A DNA stretch of 64,000 bases from DASUPK01 sp963815665 (GCA_963815665.1 CAWFHN010000016.1:248001-312000), one strand, 5' to 3'; positions 52,103-60,748 are shown, numbered from the stretch's first letter. Numbers and translations: made by a program. Notes: generated by a model from the letters alone, not told the origin.

Positions 52103-53413
52103 GTGGGGGCCGACACCGACTACGTGATGCGCGTCGTGGAGGAGCGACGGGTGCGCTTCGTGCGGCTTTGGTTCGTCGACGTGGTCGGCTCGCTGAAGAG
52201 CCTCGCGGTCCCGGCCTCGGAGCTGGAGCCCGCGCTGCTCGAGGGCGTCGGCGTCGACGGCTCCGCGATCGAGGCGGGCGTCCGCGGCTCCGAGCGGGAC
52301 GTCTACGCCTGGCCCGACCCCGGCTCCTTCCAGGTCCTGCCCTGGACCAAGGAGCCCCGGGTGGCGCGGATGTGCTGCGACCTGCTCACGCCCGAGGGCG
52401 AGCCGTTCCCGGGCGACAGCCGCCAGGCCCTCTGCCGGGTGCTCGATCAGGCGGCCGAGCTCGGGCTGACCCTCCAGGTCGGCTGCGAGATCGAGTTCTT
52501 CCTCTTCGCCGAGAGCCAGAACGACGGCCGGCCGCCGGTCCCGCTGGACGAGGGCAGCTACTTCGACCTCACCGTCCAGGACGTGGTCAGCGACTTCGGG
52601 CGCCGCACGATCGAGCACCTGGAGCAGATGGGGATCCCGGTGACCGCCTCACACCACGAGGTCGGCCCCTCGCAGCATGAGATCCACCTGAAGCACACCG
52701 ACGCCCTCTCGATGGCCGACGCGATCACCACCTTCCGCATCGTGGTCAAGGAGGTCGCGCGCGAGCTCGACCTGTTCGCGACCTTCATGCCGAAGCCGCT
52801 CGACGGCGTGAGCGGCAGCGGCATGCACCTGCACCTCTCGCTCTACGACGGGGAGCGCAACCTGTTCTTCGGCGAGTCGGACGCGGGGCCGGCGGACCGG
52901 GGCCGTCATTTCCTGGCCGGCCTGCTCGCCCACGCGAACGAGACCGCAGCCGTCACCAACCAGTGGGTCAACTCCTACAAGCGGCTTGCCTCCGGCATGG
53001 AGGCGCCCACCCACGTCAACTGGACGCGGAACGGAGGCAGCGGGCTGGTGCGGGTCCCCGCCGGGCGTCCCGGCCGGCAGGACACGGCACGCATCGAGCT
53101 GCGCTCCCCCGACGCCGCCGCGAACCCCTACCTGCTCTTCGCGCTCGTTCTCGCGTCCGGGCTGCGTGGGATGGAGCGCGGCTACGAGCTCGCGCATGAG
53201 CTGAGCGCCGGACCCTCCAACGGCGACCCCGGCCTGCCGCTGCCACGCGACCTCGGCGAGGCCACGGCGCTCTTCGACGAATCCGAGCTGGCTCGCGACA
53301 CCCTCGGGGACCGGCTCTGCGACTGGTACGTCGCGAACAAGCGCTCCGAGTGGGATGCCTACCGGGCGACCGTCACCGACTTCGACCGGCACCGATACCT
53401 GCGGTGGCTCTAG
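52103..53413 (+). CDS. Glutamine synthetase-family protein (type I-like)
   Basis: 436 residues from GTG 52103. Conserved blocks: GCEIEFFLF (Glu ligands), GSGMHLHLSLYD, TNQWVNSYKRL and RIELRSPDAAANPYLLFALV (Arg and Glu at the active site). The length and the early VRFVRLWFVDVVGSLKSLAVP segment fit the short GSI-alpha/GlnT-like group; no adenylylation tyrosine motif is seen. It could be a true glutamine synthetase or a gamma-glutamylamide ligase. A longer frame with a TTG start was rejected; no other good start exists, so the start is uncertain. Confidence 0.85.
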   Translation: MGADTDYVMRVVEERRVRFVRLWFVDVVGSLKSLAVPASELEPALLEGVGVDGSAIEAGVRGSERDVYAWPDPGSFQVLPWTKEPRVARMCCDLLTPEGEPFPGDSRQALCRVLDQAAELGLTLQVGCEIEFFLFAESQNDGRPPVPLDEGSYFDLTVQDVVSDFGRRTIEHLEQMGIPVTASHHEVGPSQHEIHLKHTDALSMADAITTFRIVVKEVARELDLFATFMPKPLDGVSGSGMHLHLSLYDGERNLFFGESDAGPADRGRHFLAGLLAHANETAAVTNQWVNSYKRLASGMEAPTHVNWTRNGGSGLVRVPAGRPGRQDTARIELRSPDAAANPYLLFALVLASGLRGMERGYELAHELSAGPSNGDPGLPLPRDLGEATALFDESELARDTLGDRLCDWYVANKRSEWDAYRATVTDFDRHRYLRWL

Positions 53414-53417
53414 CCCC

Positions 53418-54080
53418 GTGCCTGACGCGTGGATCTACAGTCGAGAGCCGGAGCGGGCATCGAGGATGGCGGCGCAGGTCGCCGAGCTCGGCTACACGCC
53501 GCGGCTGGTCTCCTCGTCGAACGGGGATCTACGACCGAGCGAGGAAGACGGAGCCGCCGGGCGGCCGCCGGAGCTCGCCGTGGTGATCGGGGACGAGGGC
53601 TTCTGCTCCCGGCTGCGGGACGACGACGCCTTCACGAACGTCCCGATCCTGCTCTCCATCAGGCCCGAGGACCTCAATGGGCGCGTTCCGCTGGCGGAGG
53701 AGCTGCTGATCCCGCCGTTCACCCCGGCCGAGTTGGAGGCGCGCATCGTCCGCGCCCGCCAGCAGGTCGGCGGGGGCACCGAGGCCCAGTCCGTGCGGGT
53801 CGGCACGCTGGAGGTCGACCTCGCCACCTACCAGGTCACCGTCGACGGTGAGCCCGTGGACTTCGCCTTCAAGGAGTACGAGCTTCTGCGCTTCCTGATC
53901 ACCCACCCCGGGCGGGTCTTCTCCCGCGAGGCGCTGCTCAACCGCGTCTGGGGCTACGACTACTACGGCGGCGCCCGGACCGTCGACGTCCACGTCCGCC
54001 GGCTGCGGGCCAAGCTCGGCTCCGAGCATGCGGCGCGAATCCAGACCGTGCGGGGCGTGGGGTACCGCTTCGACCGATGA
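53418..54080 (+). CDS. GlnR-like orphan OmpR-type regulator with degenerate receiver domain
   Basis: 220 residues. The winged-helix effector domain is complete (FKEYELLRFLITHPGRVFSREALLNRVWGYDYYGGARTVDVHVRRLRAKL). The N-terminal receiver lacks the acidic pair (it starts AWIYSREPERA), and the position of the conserved lysine reads IPPFTPAELEARI, so phosphorylation is not expected. Orphan regulators of this kind include GlnR, the actinobacterial nitrogen regulator, and the context (nirBD, a GS-like gene, GlnR-type half-sites) supports that reading. GTG start 4 bases after the GS stop. Confidence 0.85.
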   Translation: MPDAWIYSREPERASRMAAQVAELGYTPRLVSSSNGDLRPSEEDGAAGRPPELAVVIGDEGFCSRLRDDDAFTNVPILLSIRPEDLNGRVPLAEELLIPPFTPAELEARIVRARQQVGGGTEAQSVRVGTLEVDLATYQVTVDGEPVDFAFKEYELLRFLITHPGRVFSREALLNRVWGYDYYGGARTVDVHVRRLRAKLGSEHAARIQTVRGVGYRFDR

Positions 54081-55120
54081 GCCTCTGGGTCGAACAACCC
54101 CAGGGCCGCAGCCAGTACCCCGGGTTCCGCGGGGCGATCAAGGCGGTCGGCACCGGTCGCCGCGGCAGCCGCTCGCTCGCCTTCGAGGAGGCTCGCGAGG
54201 CGATGCGGGCGCTCCTCGACGGCCAGACGACCGAGGCGCAGGCCGGCGCCTTCCTGATCGCGATGCGGATCAAGGGCGAGGAACCGGAGGAGCTCGCCGG
54301 CCTGGTCCAGGCCCTCCGCGACGCCGCGGTCTCCCGCGCCCCGGCGTCCGTCAGCCCCGTCGCGACGGCCGGCGCATACGACGGCGTGGCCGAGAGCCCG
54401 CAGCTCTCGCTCGCGGCCGGTGCGGTGGCGGCGGCCTGCGGCGCACCGTGCGTGCTCCATTGCGGCGACAGCCTCGGGCCGAAGTACGGAACCAACCCGG
54501 CCGACGTGCTGGCCGCCCTCGGCGGCCCGCGCCGGCCCACCCTCGACGCGTCCCGGGCGATGCTCGACGCGAGCGGGATCTCGCTGGTCCACGCCGGGGA
54601 GTCGATCCCGGGCTGGGACCGCCTGGCGGCGATCCGGAACCAGGTCGGCCTGCGAGGCCCGGTTCACTCCGCCGAGAAGCTCGTCGACCACCTCGGGGCT
54701 CGCCGCTTCGTGGTCGGCTACACCCACCAGCCGTACGGGCCTCGACTGGTCGAGGCGCTCGCGCTGCTCGGGGCAGAGCCCTCCCTCGCCGTCCGGGGAG
54801 TCGAGGGATCGGACATTCCTCGCCCCGCCCGGCCCCAGGCGACCGGCGTGAACGGCGGCCCCGAGCTGCCCCAGCAGCTGGGCCTGCGGCTCCCCGAGGA
54901 CGCGGCGTCCCCGGAGGCCTCGGCGGAGCTCACCCGCGCGATCCTCGACGACGGCGACGGAGGCCCCGCCGGGCAGGCGGTCCTCATCGGAGCGGCCCTC
55001 CGCTGCCTGGTGGCGGGCGCCTGCGACTCCGTGGACGCGGGCATCGCCCAGGCGGGACGGGCGATCTCGACCGGCGCGGCGGCGGCCTCGCTCGATTGCC
55101 TGCTGGAGAGCTGCGCCTGA
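54077..55120 (+). CDS. Anthranilate phosphoribosyltransferase-like (TrpD2-type) protein
   Basis: 347 residues. The helical N-terminal domain (EEAREAMRALLDGQTTEAQAGAFLIAMRIKGE) and the later LHCGDSLGPKYGTNPADVLAALG follow the TrpD/nucleoside phosphorylase class II fold, but the PRPP-binding GTGGD motif of true TrpD is absent (VATAGAYDGVAES instead). TrpD2/YbiB relatives that lack it bind nucleic acid. The ATG overlaps the regulator stop (ATGA), tying it to nitrogen control. Function unknown. Confidence 0.8.
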   Translation: MSLWVEQPQGRSQYPGFRGAIKAVGTGRRGSRSLAFEEAREAMRALLDGQTTEAQAGAFLIAMRIKGEEPEELAGLVQALRDAAVSRAPASVSPVATAGAYDGVAESPQLSLAAGAVAAACGAPCVLHCGDSLGPKYGTNPADVLAALGGPRRPTLDASRAMLDASGISLVHAGESIPGWDRLAAIRNQVGLRGPVHSAEKLVDHLGARRFVVGYTHQPYGPRLVEALALLGAEPSLAVRGVEGSDIPRPARPQATGVNGGPELPQQLGLRLPEDAASPEASAELTRAILDDGDGGPAGQAVLIGAALRCLVAGACDSVDAGIAQAGRAISTGAAAASLDCLLESCA

Positions 55121-55129
55121 GCGCCGGCC

Positions 55130-56653
55130 CTAGGGCGAGTCGGGCGAGGTGTCGATCGCGAGGTAGTCGTACGTACCCGGCCAGCCGTCCTCGGCCGCGG
55201 GGACCCAGCCTGAACAGGTGTCGTCCGGGTACGTGCTGGGGGAATCCGGGCGCAGCGCGTCCGGCCTGATGTCCTCGCAACCTGCGCGGCCGCCGCTCGA
55301 GAGGGTGATGCTGAGCCGCGAGCGGTAGTAGCGGGAGAACATGTTGCCGTCGCCGTCGGGATCGACCGCCGCCTCCTGCGCGTCGTCGAACCAGCGGTCG
55401 CTGAGCAGGCGGCGGTCGGCGCTCGCGTCGCCCTTGACGTACTTGTCGAACCAGGCGGTCGTGTACCAGTCGATCTCGTCCGCGCCACGGAGGCTGGCGC
55501 CGAATGCCGGATTGGGGATCCAGCTGAAGTCGAGGTGGCTGCCGCCGCGGATCACGATCTCCCCCGAGTCGACTCCGGCGTCCGAGTACTCGACCGACTG
55601 GGCGGCCTTCGACTCCGGGTCAGGCTGGGAGGTGTTCGGCGTCGGGGGCAGGAAGTAGTCGGCCGACATCCCGAGCGCCGGCGTCGTCATCGGCGCGACC
55701 GTCCGCTGGGAGGGATCGACGCAGGGCTGCTCCCCGGGCGGGAATGATCCCGACCCACCGTTCGGATCAGCGCCACTGAGGTTGTCCCAGGCGACCACGG
55801 CGTCCACACGCGGATCCCACTGCCCGATGTAGGAGACGCCCGCCGCGCCATAGGAATGGCCGGCGAGCCCAAGACGGCTGGAGTCCAGCATGCCGGCGAG
55901 CGGGTCGTATGCGGTGTCCCTGCCGGCGGCAACCCGCTTGTCCTGCTTGGCCGCGTGGCTGGTGCCGGTCTGGCAGCTCGGGACGGGCTCATACGGGTGG
56001 GCGGCGTCGGAGAGGAAGAAGTCGATTGCGTCCTCGGTGCCGTCGAAGAACGGGCGGCCGTCGGTCTGCGCGGGGAACCCCTCACGGGCGTCCGGGTACT
56101 CCCCGAGGGCGTCCGACTGTCCCTGTCCCTGCGGGTCGAAGGTCATCACCACGTAGCCGTCCTTGGCGAGCGCCTGGGCCGCGTACCAGTACATCTGCTC
56201 GTCGGCCTGCACGGAGCCGTTGGTGATGACGATGCCCGGGCGTTGCGCCGGGCCGGCCTTGGTCGCCCAGACGTGGCCCGCGAGCGTCGCGCCGTCGCGC
56301 GCGGTGAACAGGACCGGCTCGACGATCCCATAGCCGTTCGTGCCCCAGTCATACAGGCGGACGTCGCCGGCGCAGCCATCCTCGCCGGTGGCGCAGAGGT
56401 TGCCGATGAAGTTCCGCTGCGGGTCCCGCGCCTGGGCCAGCGTCGCGTCCAGGCGGTTCTGCACCGAGATCGTCCGCAGCTTTGCCTGATACTGGGGCGT
56501 CGAGTAGATCCTGGCCCGCTCGAGCGTCTTCGAAAAGTCCTTCGCCTCGTAGACCGGATCGAAGGCGCTGGCGACGGCCGTGCCGCCGAGCAACGCGATT
56601 GCAACCGCCAGGGCGGCGATCGCGGGCACTCTCCTCCACAATCCGGTTCCCAT
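55130..56653 (-). CDS. Secreted alpha/beta-hydrolase, large
   Basis: 507 residues. Signal peptide MGTGLWRRVPAIAALAVAIALL to about AVASA. The hydrolase core has GIVITNGSV, VVMTFDPQGQGQSD and the nucleophile elbow LAGHSYGAAG near residue 275, with long loops (SDAAHPYEPVPSCQTG) containing cysteines that may pair. The closest broad group is dienelactone-hydrolase-like or S15-like secreted hydrolases; substrate unknown. ATG 56653 is chosen over GTG 56668 because the latter overlaps the TATAGT hexamer. Divergent from a tetR gene. Confidence 0.82.
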   Translation of the reverse strand: MGTGLWRRVPAIAALAVAIALLGGTAVASAFDPVYEAKDFSKTLERARIYSTPQYQAKLRTISVQNRLDATLAQARDPQRNFIGNLCATGEDGCAGDVRLYDWGTNGYGIVEPVLFTARDGATLAGHVWATKAGPAQRPGIVITNGSVQADEQMYWYAAQALAKDGYVVMTFDPQGQGQSDALGEYPDAREGFPAQTDGRPFFDGTEDAIDFFLSDAAHPYEPVPSCQTGTSHAAKQDKRVAAGRDTAYDPLAGMLDSSRLGLAGHSYGAAGVSYIGQWDPRVDAVVAWDNLSGADPNGGSGSFPPGEQPCVDPSQRTVAPMTTPALGMSADYFLPPTPNTSQPDPESKAAQSVEYSDAGVDSGEIVIRGGSHLDFSWIPNPAFGASLRGADEIDWYTTAWFDKYVKGDASADRRLLSDRWFDDAQEAAVDPDGDGNMFSRYYRSRLSITLSSGGRAGCEDIRPDALRPDSPSTYPDDTCSGWVPAAEDGWPGTYDYLAIDTSPDSP

Positions 56654-56667
56654 GAGCGCGGCGAGCA

Positions 56668-56687
56668 CTATACATAGTTTTAGGTAT
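56668..56687. promoter_or_regulatory. Divergent promoter and TetR-type operator of hydrolase and tetR
   Basis: Minus strand TATAGT (56673-56668) is a strong -10 for the hydrolase. ATACATA (56670-56676) and TAGGTAT (56681-56687), 4 bases apart, form an inverted repeat with one mismatch that covers this -10 and the tetR start codon, so the divergent TetR could repress both genes. Confidence 0.55.
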
Positions 56688-57279
56688 GTCTCAAATTAGA
56701 ACCCGCAAGAGCCGCGGCCGTCCCGCGGCGGCGAGCCGGGACGACGTGCTCGACGCGGGGCTCCACCGCTACCTCCGCGGTCGCCGCGTCGACGTGCAGG
56801 CGATCGCGGCCGAGCTGGGGGTCGGCCGGGCGACGATCTACCGCTGGTTCGGGTCGCGGGAGAAGCTGATCGGCGAGGTGATCATCCGCGCCACCGAGCC
56901 CGTCCTCGTCGAGGCCCGCTCCGGCCTCGCCGGCATGGGCGGCGTGGGGCTGCTCGACACCTTCGATCGCTTCAACCGGTCACTCGCCGACGCCCCGGCG
57001 CTCCGCGCATTCGTCGAGCAGGAGCGGGACGCCGCGCTGCGCATCATCGCCTCGGGCGCGGGCCTCGTCCAGCCGCGGATGGTGGAGCTGATCGCGGGAC
57101 TGATCGAAGAGGAGGCCGAGGCCGGCACCTATGCGCCGCCGGTCGAGCCCTCGACGCTCGGCTACGCCATCGTGCGCCTGGCCGAGGCCTTCCTCTTCAA
57201 CGACGCCGTCGCCGGAATCCGGGGCGACGTCGACCGCCTTCGCGAGGTCGAGGCCGCGCTTCTCGGCGTCCCGTCGTAG
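56686..57279 (+). CDS. TetR-family regulator (QsdR-like)
   Basis: 197 residues. HTH: VDVQAIAAELGVGRATIYRWFGSREKLIGEVI around residues 32-64. The C-terminal domain pattern (LADAPALRAFVEQERDAALRIIASG) matches the QsdR-type ligand domain, a group first linked to lactone degradation. Its ATG lies in the inverted repeat above. Divergent from the secreted hydrolase, its likely target; that pairing makes ester or lactone hydrolysis plausible. Confidence 0.9.
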   Translation: MSQIRTRKSRGRPAAASRDDVLDAGLHRYLRGRRVDVQAIAAELGVGRATIYRWFGSREKLIGEVIIRATEPVLVEARSGLAGMGGVGLLDTFDRFNRSLADAPALRAFVEQERDAALRIIASGAGLVQPRMVELIAGLIEEEAEAGTYAPPVEPSTLGYAIVRLAEAFLFNDAVAGIRGDVDRLREVEAALLGVPS

Positions 57280-57336
57280 CCGGCGCAAGTCCCGATTCGC
57301 CCGGGGACTTGTTAATGAGTGGTGAACGATTTCGCC

Positions 57337-57342
57337 TAGGCT
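57337..57342 (+). promoter_or_regulatory. Candidate -10 for leaderless PAP2 mRNA
   Basis: TAGGCT ends 6 bases before the ATG at 57349; no ribosome binding site. Confidence 0.45.
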
Positions 57343-57348
57343 GCCCGG

Positions 57349-58395
57349 ATGAGCAGCACCGCGGTGGCCGAGGCCAGCACGGCCGGGGCCGCCGAACGAG
57401 AGAGGGATCCAGACCGAGGATTGCGGTCCCATTGGGCCGCCCGCCTCGCCCTGCCGGCGATCTACCTGCTCGGGACGGCGGTGGCCATAGACCGGGTTGG
57501 CCTCCCCTACTCCCAGGACTGGATCTTCGTCTGGATCGTCGGCCTGATGCTCGTCTTCTCACTCGCCGACGGGCAGCACACCGTGAGGCGCCTGGTCAAG
57601 GACTGGCTGCCGATCATCGTCGCCCTGCTCGCCTATGACCTGCTCCGTGGCGTCGCCGACGGCAATCTCTTCGCGATCCACTGGGGCGCGCCCGTCCACG
57701 CCGACAAGGTGCTCGGGCTCGGCCAGGTCCCGACCATCCGCCTTCAGGACGCGCTCTACACCCCGGGCCACCTGCACTTCTGGGACTACGCGGCGTTCTC
57801 TTTCTGGTTCTCGCACTTCTTCGCGACCCTGCTGGTCGGGGTCGGGATCTGGCTCTACGCGTACCGGTGGTTCCACCGCTTCGCCGCCTGCATCGTGCTG
57901 CTGGCGGCAATGGGTCTCGTCACCTACGTGATCTTCCCGGCCGCGCCGCCCTGGCTCGCCGGCGATCACGGCTACCTGCCCCACACCTACCGGATCACCC
58001 ACGCGGTGGTGAACAACCTCCCGGTGCCGAAGGCCGGGGCGATGTTCCAGAAGGGAACCGACTGGGGCAACGACGTGGCGGCGGTGCCCTCCCTGCACGC
58101 GGGATACACGGCGCTGATCGCGATCTTCCTCTGGCCGCGCCTCAAGCGGAAGTGGCGCCCGTTGCTGCTGGCCTATCCGCTGGGGATGGCCCTCTCGCTG
58201 ATGTACCTGGGCGAGCACTACCTGATCGACATCCTGCTCGGCTGGGCGTACGCCGCGGCCACGGTCTACGTCGTCGACTGGGGGGCTGAGCGGTGGGCGG
58301 AACGACGGGCAGGTAGGGATGAACGGCTTCTGACATCAACGGCGGCCGCAAACACCGCCGCCGCACCTACGGCCACAAGCGGCGGCTCACGCTAG
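57349..58395 (+). CDS. PAP2-superfamily membrane phosphatase/transferase
   Basis: 348 residues with six or seven membrane segments. The PAP2 motifs are VPSLHAGYTALIAIFLWPRLK (motif 2, Ser-His) and GEHYLIDILLGWAYA (motif 3, His-Asp), in the arrangement of the inositol-phosphotransferase-like subgroup found in actinobacteria. Acts on lipid or polyprenyl phosphates, or transfers phospho-alcohol head groups. The last 30 residues are a low-complexity Ala/Thr tail. Followed by the exonuclease gene after 10 bases. Confidence 0.88.
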   Translation: MSSTAVAEASTAGAAERERDPDRGLRSHWAARLALPAIYLLGTAVAIDRVGLPYSQDWIFVWIVGLMLVFSLADGQHTVRRLVKDWLPIIVALLAYDLLRGVADGNLFAIHWGAPVHADKVLGLGQVPTIRLQDALYTPGHLHFWDYAAFSFWFSHFFATLLVGVGIWLYAYRWFHRFAACIVLLAAMGLVTYVIFPAAPPWLAGDHGYLPHTYRITHAVVNNLPVPKAGAMFQKGTDWGNDVAAVPSLHAGYTALIAIFLWPRLKRKWRPLLLAYPLGMALSLMYLGEHYLIDILLGWAYAAATVYVVDWGAERWAERRAGRDERLLTSTAAANTAAAPTATSGGSR

Positions 58396-58398
58396 CGT
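58393..58398 (+). promoter_or_regulatory. Candidate -10 for leaderless exonuclease mRNA
   Basis: TAGCGT is 7 bases before the GTG at 58406 and overlaps the stop of the PAP2 gene. Confidence 0.4.
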
Positions 58399-58405
58399 CC
58401 GGGGC

Positions 58406-59269
58406 GTGCCGCGCCCCCTGCTCGCCGTCGATGCGCCCTCGATGCTCTTCCGGGCGTTCTACGCCCTTCCCAAGTCGATCAAGGGGCCGGATGGCAAGCC
58501 GGTCAACGCCCTGCTGGGAACCGCGAACCTGATCCTGCGGGAGGTCGAGCGGCACGAGCCGCGGGCGGTGGTGCTCTGCTTCGGTCCCGATGCCGCGGCC
58601 TACCGGGTCGAGCTGTTCCCGGCCTACCACGCCGATCGCGAGGCGGCGTTCCCCGACGAGCTGGGACCCCAGTGGGTGGACTCGGCCGACTTCTTCGGCG
58701 CCTTCGGCTGGACGGTCGCCGCGTCGGAGACCCTCGAGGCCGACGACCTCCTCCATTCGTTCGCCGAGAAGGAGCGAAAGGCCGGCGGGCGGGCGCTGCT
58801 GATGACGGGGGACCGCGACATGTTCCAGTGCGCGAGCGGCTCGGTGAAGGTGCTCTACGTCAGCACCGGCAAGCAGGGCGGCCAGCCGATGGGGCCGGCC
58901 GAGGTCAAGGAGCGCTACGGGATCGCGCCCAAGCTCGTCCCGGACCTGATCGCGCTGCGCGGCGATCCCTCCGACGGCATCCCCGGCGCCAAGGGCGTCG
59001 GGGAGAAGACGGCGGTCGAGCTGCTTCGCAAGCACGGCTCGCTGGAGAAGGTCCTCAACGCCGCGATCAGAGAGACGCGCCCGGCGCTGCGGACGTCGTT
59101 GATCGGCGACCGCGAGCAGCTGCTCGCGTTCAAGGACATGGCCACCCTGCGCACCGAGAAGGTCGGTCGCCCTCGCGACAAGCGCACGGACTACCGCGGC
59201 GCCGCCAAAGCGGCTCGCGCTCGCGGCATGAACCGGCTCGCCGACCGGCTCGAGGAGATGGCGCCCTAG
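58406..59269 (+). CDS. Stand-alone 5'-3' exonuclease (PolA N-terminal type)
   Basis: 287 residues, a flap endonuclease/5'-3' exonuclease without a polymerase domain. Acidic metal ligands are in AVDAPSMLFRAF, EADDLLHSFA and LMTGDRDMFQ, and the helix-hairpin-helix is GIPGAKGVGEKTAVELL. Such stand-alone copies occur in actinobacteria in addition to polA and act in RNA primer removal and repair. GTG start 7 bases after TAGCGT. Its stop shares CTAG with the convergent MBL gene. Confidence 0.93.
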   Translation: MPRPLLAVDAPSMLFRAFYALPKSIKGPDGKPVNALLGTANLILREVERHEPRAVVLCFGPDAAAYRVELFPAYHADREAAFPDELGPQWVDSADFFGAFGWTVAASETLEADDLLHSFAEKERKAGGRALLMTGDRDMFQCASGSVKVLYVSTGKQGGQPMGPAEVKERYGIAPKLVPDLIALRGDPSDGIPGAKGVGEKTAVELLRKHGSLEKVLNAAIRETRPALRTSLIGDREQLLAFKDMATLRTEKVGRPRDKRTDYRGAAKAARARGMNRLADRLEEMAP

Positions 59270-60087
59270 GGAACCGGAGCCGCCGCCGGCTCGAAGCTCT
59301 CGCCGGGCCCGAGCAGGCGAGCCGCGTAGCCGCGATCGCCGGTGGCGGCCTCGAAGCGCTCCGCGGGCCCCGAGACCGGCTGATACCAGGGGTCGATCTC
59401 GAAGCCGTCGTAGTGCATGCCGACGAGCGTCCCCGCGTTGAGCACCTCGCCGGCGATGGCGGCCTGCTCCGGCTCGAGCGCAGACGCCAGAGGGCTCGGC
59501 GGCTGCAGGTGCGGGAAGTTCACCACCGCGCCGTTGATGGGGGCGAAGACGACGTCGAAGGGCCCGTGGCGCTGGGCCATCCGCCACCAGTAGCCATGGA
59601 AGATCGTGTCCCCGAGATGAAGGACCCGCTGCCCGCCGGCCTCGACCGCCCAGGAGACCTGAGGGTCGCCGAGCCCGTCGACCGCGGGCAGCGCCGTCAA
59701 CGTGAAGGGGCCGATCTCGAAGCTCTCCCAGATCTCCACCGCCCTTCGCCGCAGGCCCGCCGCCTCGAGCTCCGCGGTCGCCTGGGCCAGCGCGAGGTTC
59801 TCGAAATCGGAGCCGCCGGGCCAGGCCGGCTCGTGGACGGCGGCGTCATCGGCCAGCGCTCCGGCCAGCGCGCCCGCGTCGGTGTGGTCGCGGTGCAGGT
59901 GGCTGACGAGCCCCGCGACCGCGCTCCCCCGCGCCTCGGGTGCGACCACGGACGGCAGCTGCGCGCGCGCGGCATCGTCCCCCAGGGCGGCGAAGGTCGC
60001 GGCGGGGTCGGCCAGCGGATCGACCACGATCGCGGCCCCGTCCGCCTCGATCTCGACCCCCGCCCAACCCAGCCAACGGACCTTCAT
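59266..60087 (-). CDS. Metallo-beta-lactamase-fold hydrolase (UlaG/YtnP-like)
   Basis: 273 residues. The metal motif HxHxDH is in LVSHLHRDHTD near residue 62; further ligands are in VLHLGDTIFHG and VGMHYDGFE. The short variant with GWAGVEIEADG at the start resembles UlaG-like lactonases and phosphodiesterases. GAGGAGC precedes the ATG. It is divergent from a tetR gene across the ACCGTACGGT palindrome and is its probable target. Confidence 0.87.
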   Translation of the reverse strand: MKVRWLGWAGVEIEADGAAIVVDPLADPAATFAALGDDAARAQLPSVVAPEARGSAVAGLVSHLHRDHTDAGALAGALADDAAVHEPAWPGGSDFENLALAQATAELEAAGLRRRAVEIWESFEIGPFTLTALPAVDGLGDPQVSWAVEAGGQRVLHLGDTIFHGYWWRMAQRHGPFDVVFAPINGAVVNFPHLQPPSPLASALEPEQAAIAGEVLNAGTLVGMHYDGFEIDPWYQPVSGPAERFEAATGDRGYAARLLGPGESFEPAAAPVP

Positions 60088-60120
60088 CTGCGCTCCTCGC
60101 CTCCTCGATTATTACGGACG

Positions 60121-60135
60121 ACCGTACGGTATCAT
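60121..60135. promoter_or_regulatory. Palindrome and leaderless -10 between MBL and tetR genes
   Basis: ACCGTACGGT (60121-60130) is a perfect 10-base palindrome whose last base is the first of TATCAT (60130-60135), the -10 that lies 7 bases before the tetR ATG at 60143. A TAATAAT on the other strand nearby would serve the MBL gene, so both promoters are within reach of a bound repressor. Confidence 0.55.
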
Positions 60136-60142
60136 GCCTCCC

Positions 60143-60748
60143 ATGCCCCGCCGTTCCGCAGCAGCCGTCGCCGAGACCCGGGCCGCCGTCACCGAGGTCG
60201 CGGTCGACCGCGCCTCGGTCGAGGGCCTCGAGGGCCTCACCATCGGCGGCCTAGCCGGCGAGGCGGAGATGCGGAAGAGCAGCCTCTTCAGCCTCTTCGG
60301 CAGCAAGCAGGGCCTGCAGCTCGCGACGCTGGAGGCCGCGATTGAGGGGTTCCGCGCCGAGGTCTGGGGGCCGGTCGGAGATCGGCGACCCGGGAAGGAC
60401 CGCCTGCTGGCCCTCTGCGACAGCTGGCTCGCCTACCACGAGCGCGAGTCGCTCCCCGGCGGGTGCTTCCTCACCACAGCGACGGTCGAGTTCGACGCCA
60501 GGCCGGGCCCGCTCCGCGACGCCGTCGCCGGGACGATGGATCGCTGGCTGCGGACGCTCGAGCGCGAGGTCGCCCTCGCCGTCGAGTCCGGCGAGCTGCC
60601 GGCTGGCACCGAGCCGGCCGACGTCGCCTTCCAGCTGAACGCCCTCGCGGCCGCGGCGAGCTACGGCTTCCAGCTCACGCGAGACCCCGAGGTCTTCGCG
60701 CGCGCTCGGCGTTCGATGCGGATGACGCTCGGCGCCAAACAGCACTGA
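60143..60748 (+). CDS. TetR-family transcriptional regulator
   Basis: 201 residues. HTH: LTIGGLAGEAEMRKSSLFSLFGSKQGLQLATLEAA around residues 30-65. The ligand domain has a conserved-looking SLPGGCFLTTATVEFDARPGPLRDAV that is common in the TetR_C_6-like group. Start ATG 60143 is set by TATCAT at 7 bases; ATG 60134 overlaps that hexamer. Likely controls itself and the MBL gene. Confidence 0.91.
   Translation: MPRRSAAAVAETRAAVTEVAVDRASVEGLEGLTIGGLAGEAEMRKSSLFSLFGSKQGLQLATLEAAIEGFRAEVWGPVGDRRPGKDRLLALCDSWLAYHERESLPGGCFLTTATVEFDARPGPLRDAVAGTMDRWLRTLEREVALAVESGELPAGTEPADVAFQLNALAAAASYGFQLTRDPEVFARARRSMRMTLGAKQH

Noticed and set aside
54077..55120. Annotation as anthranilate phosphoribosyltransferase (trpD)
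   Set aside because: The PRPP-binding GTGGD motif is missing and no tryptophan genes are nearby; a TrpD2-type protein fits better.
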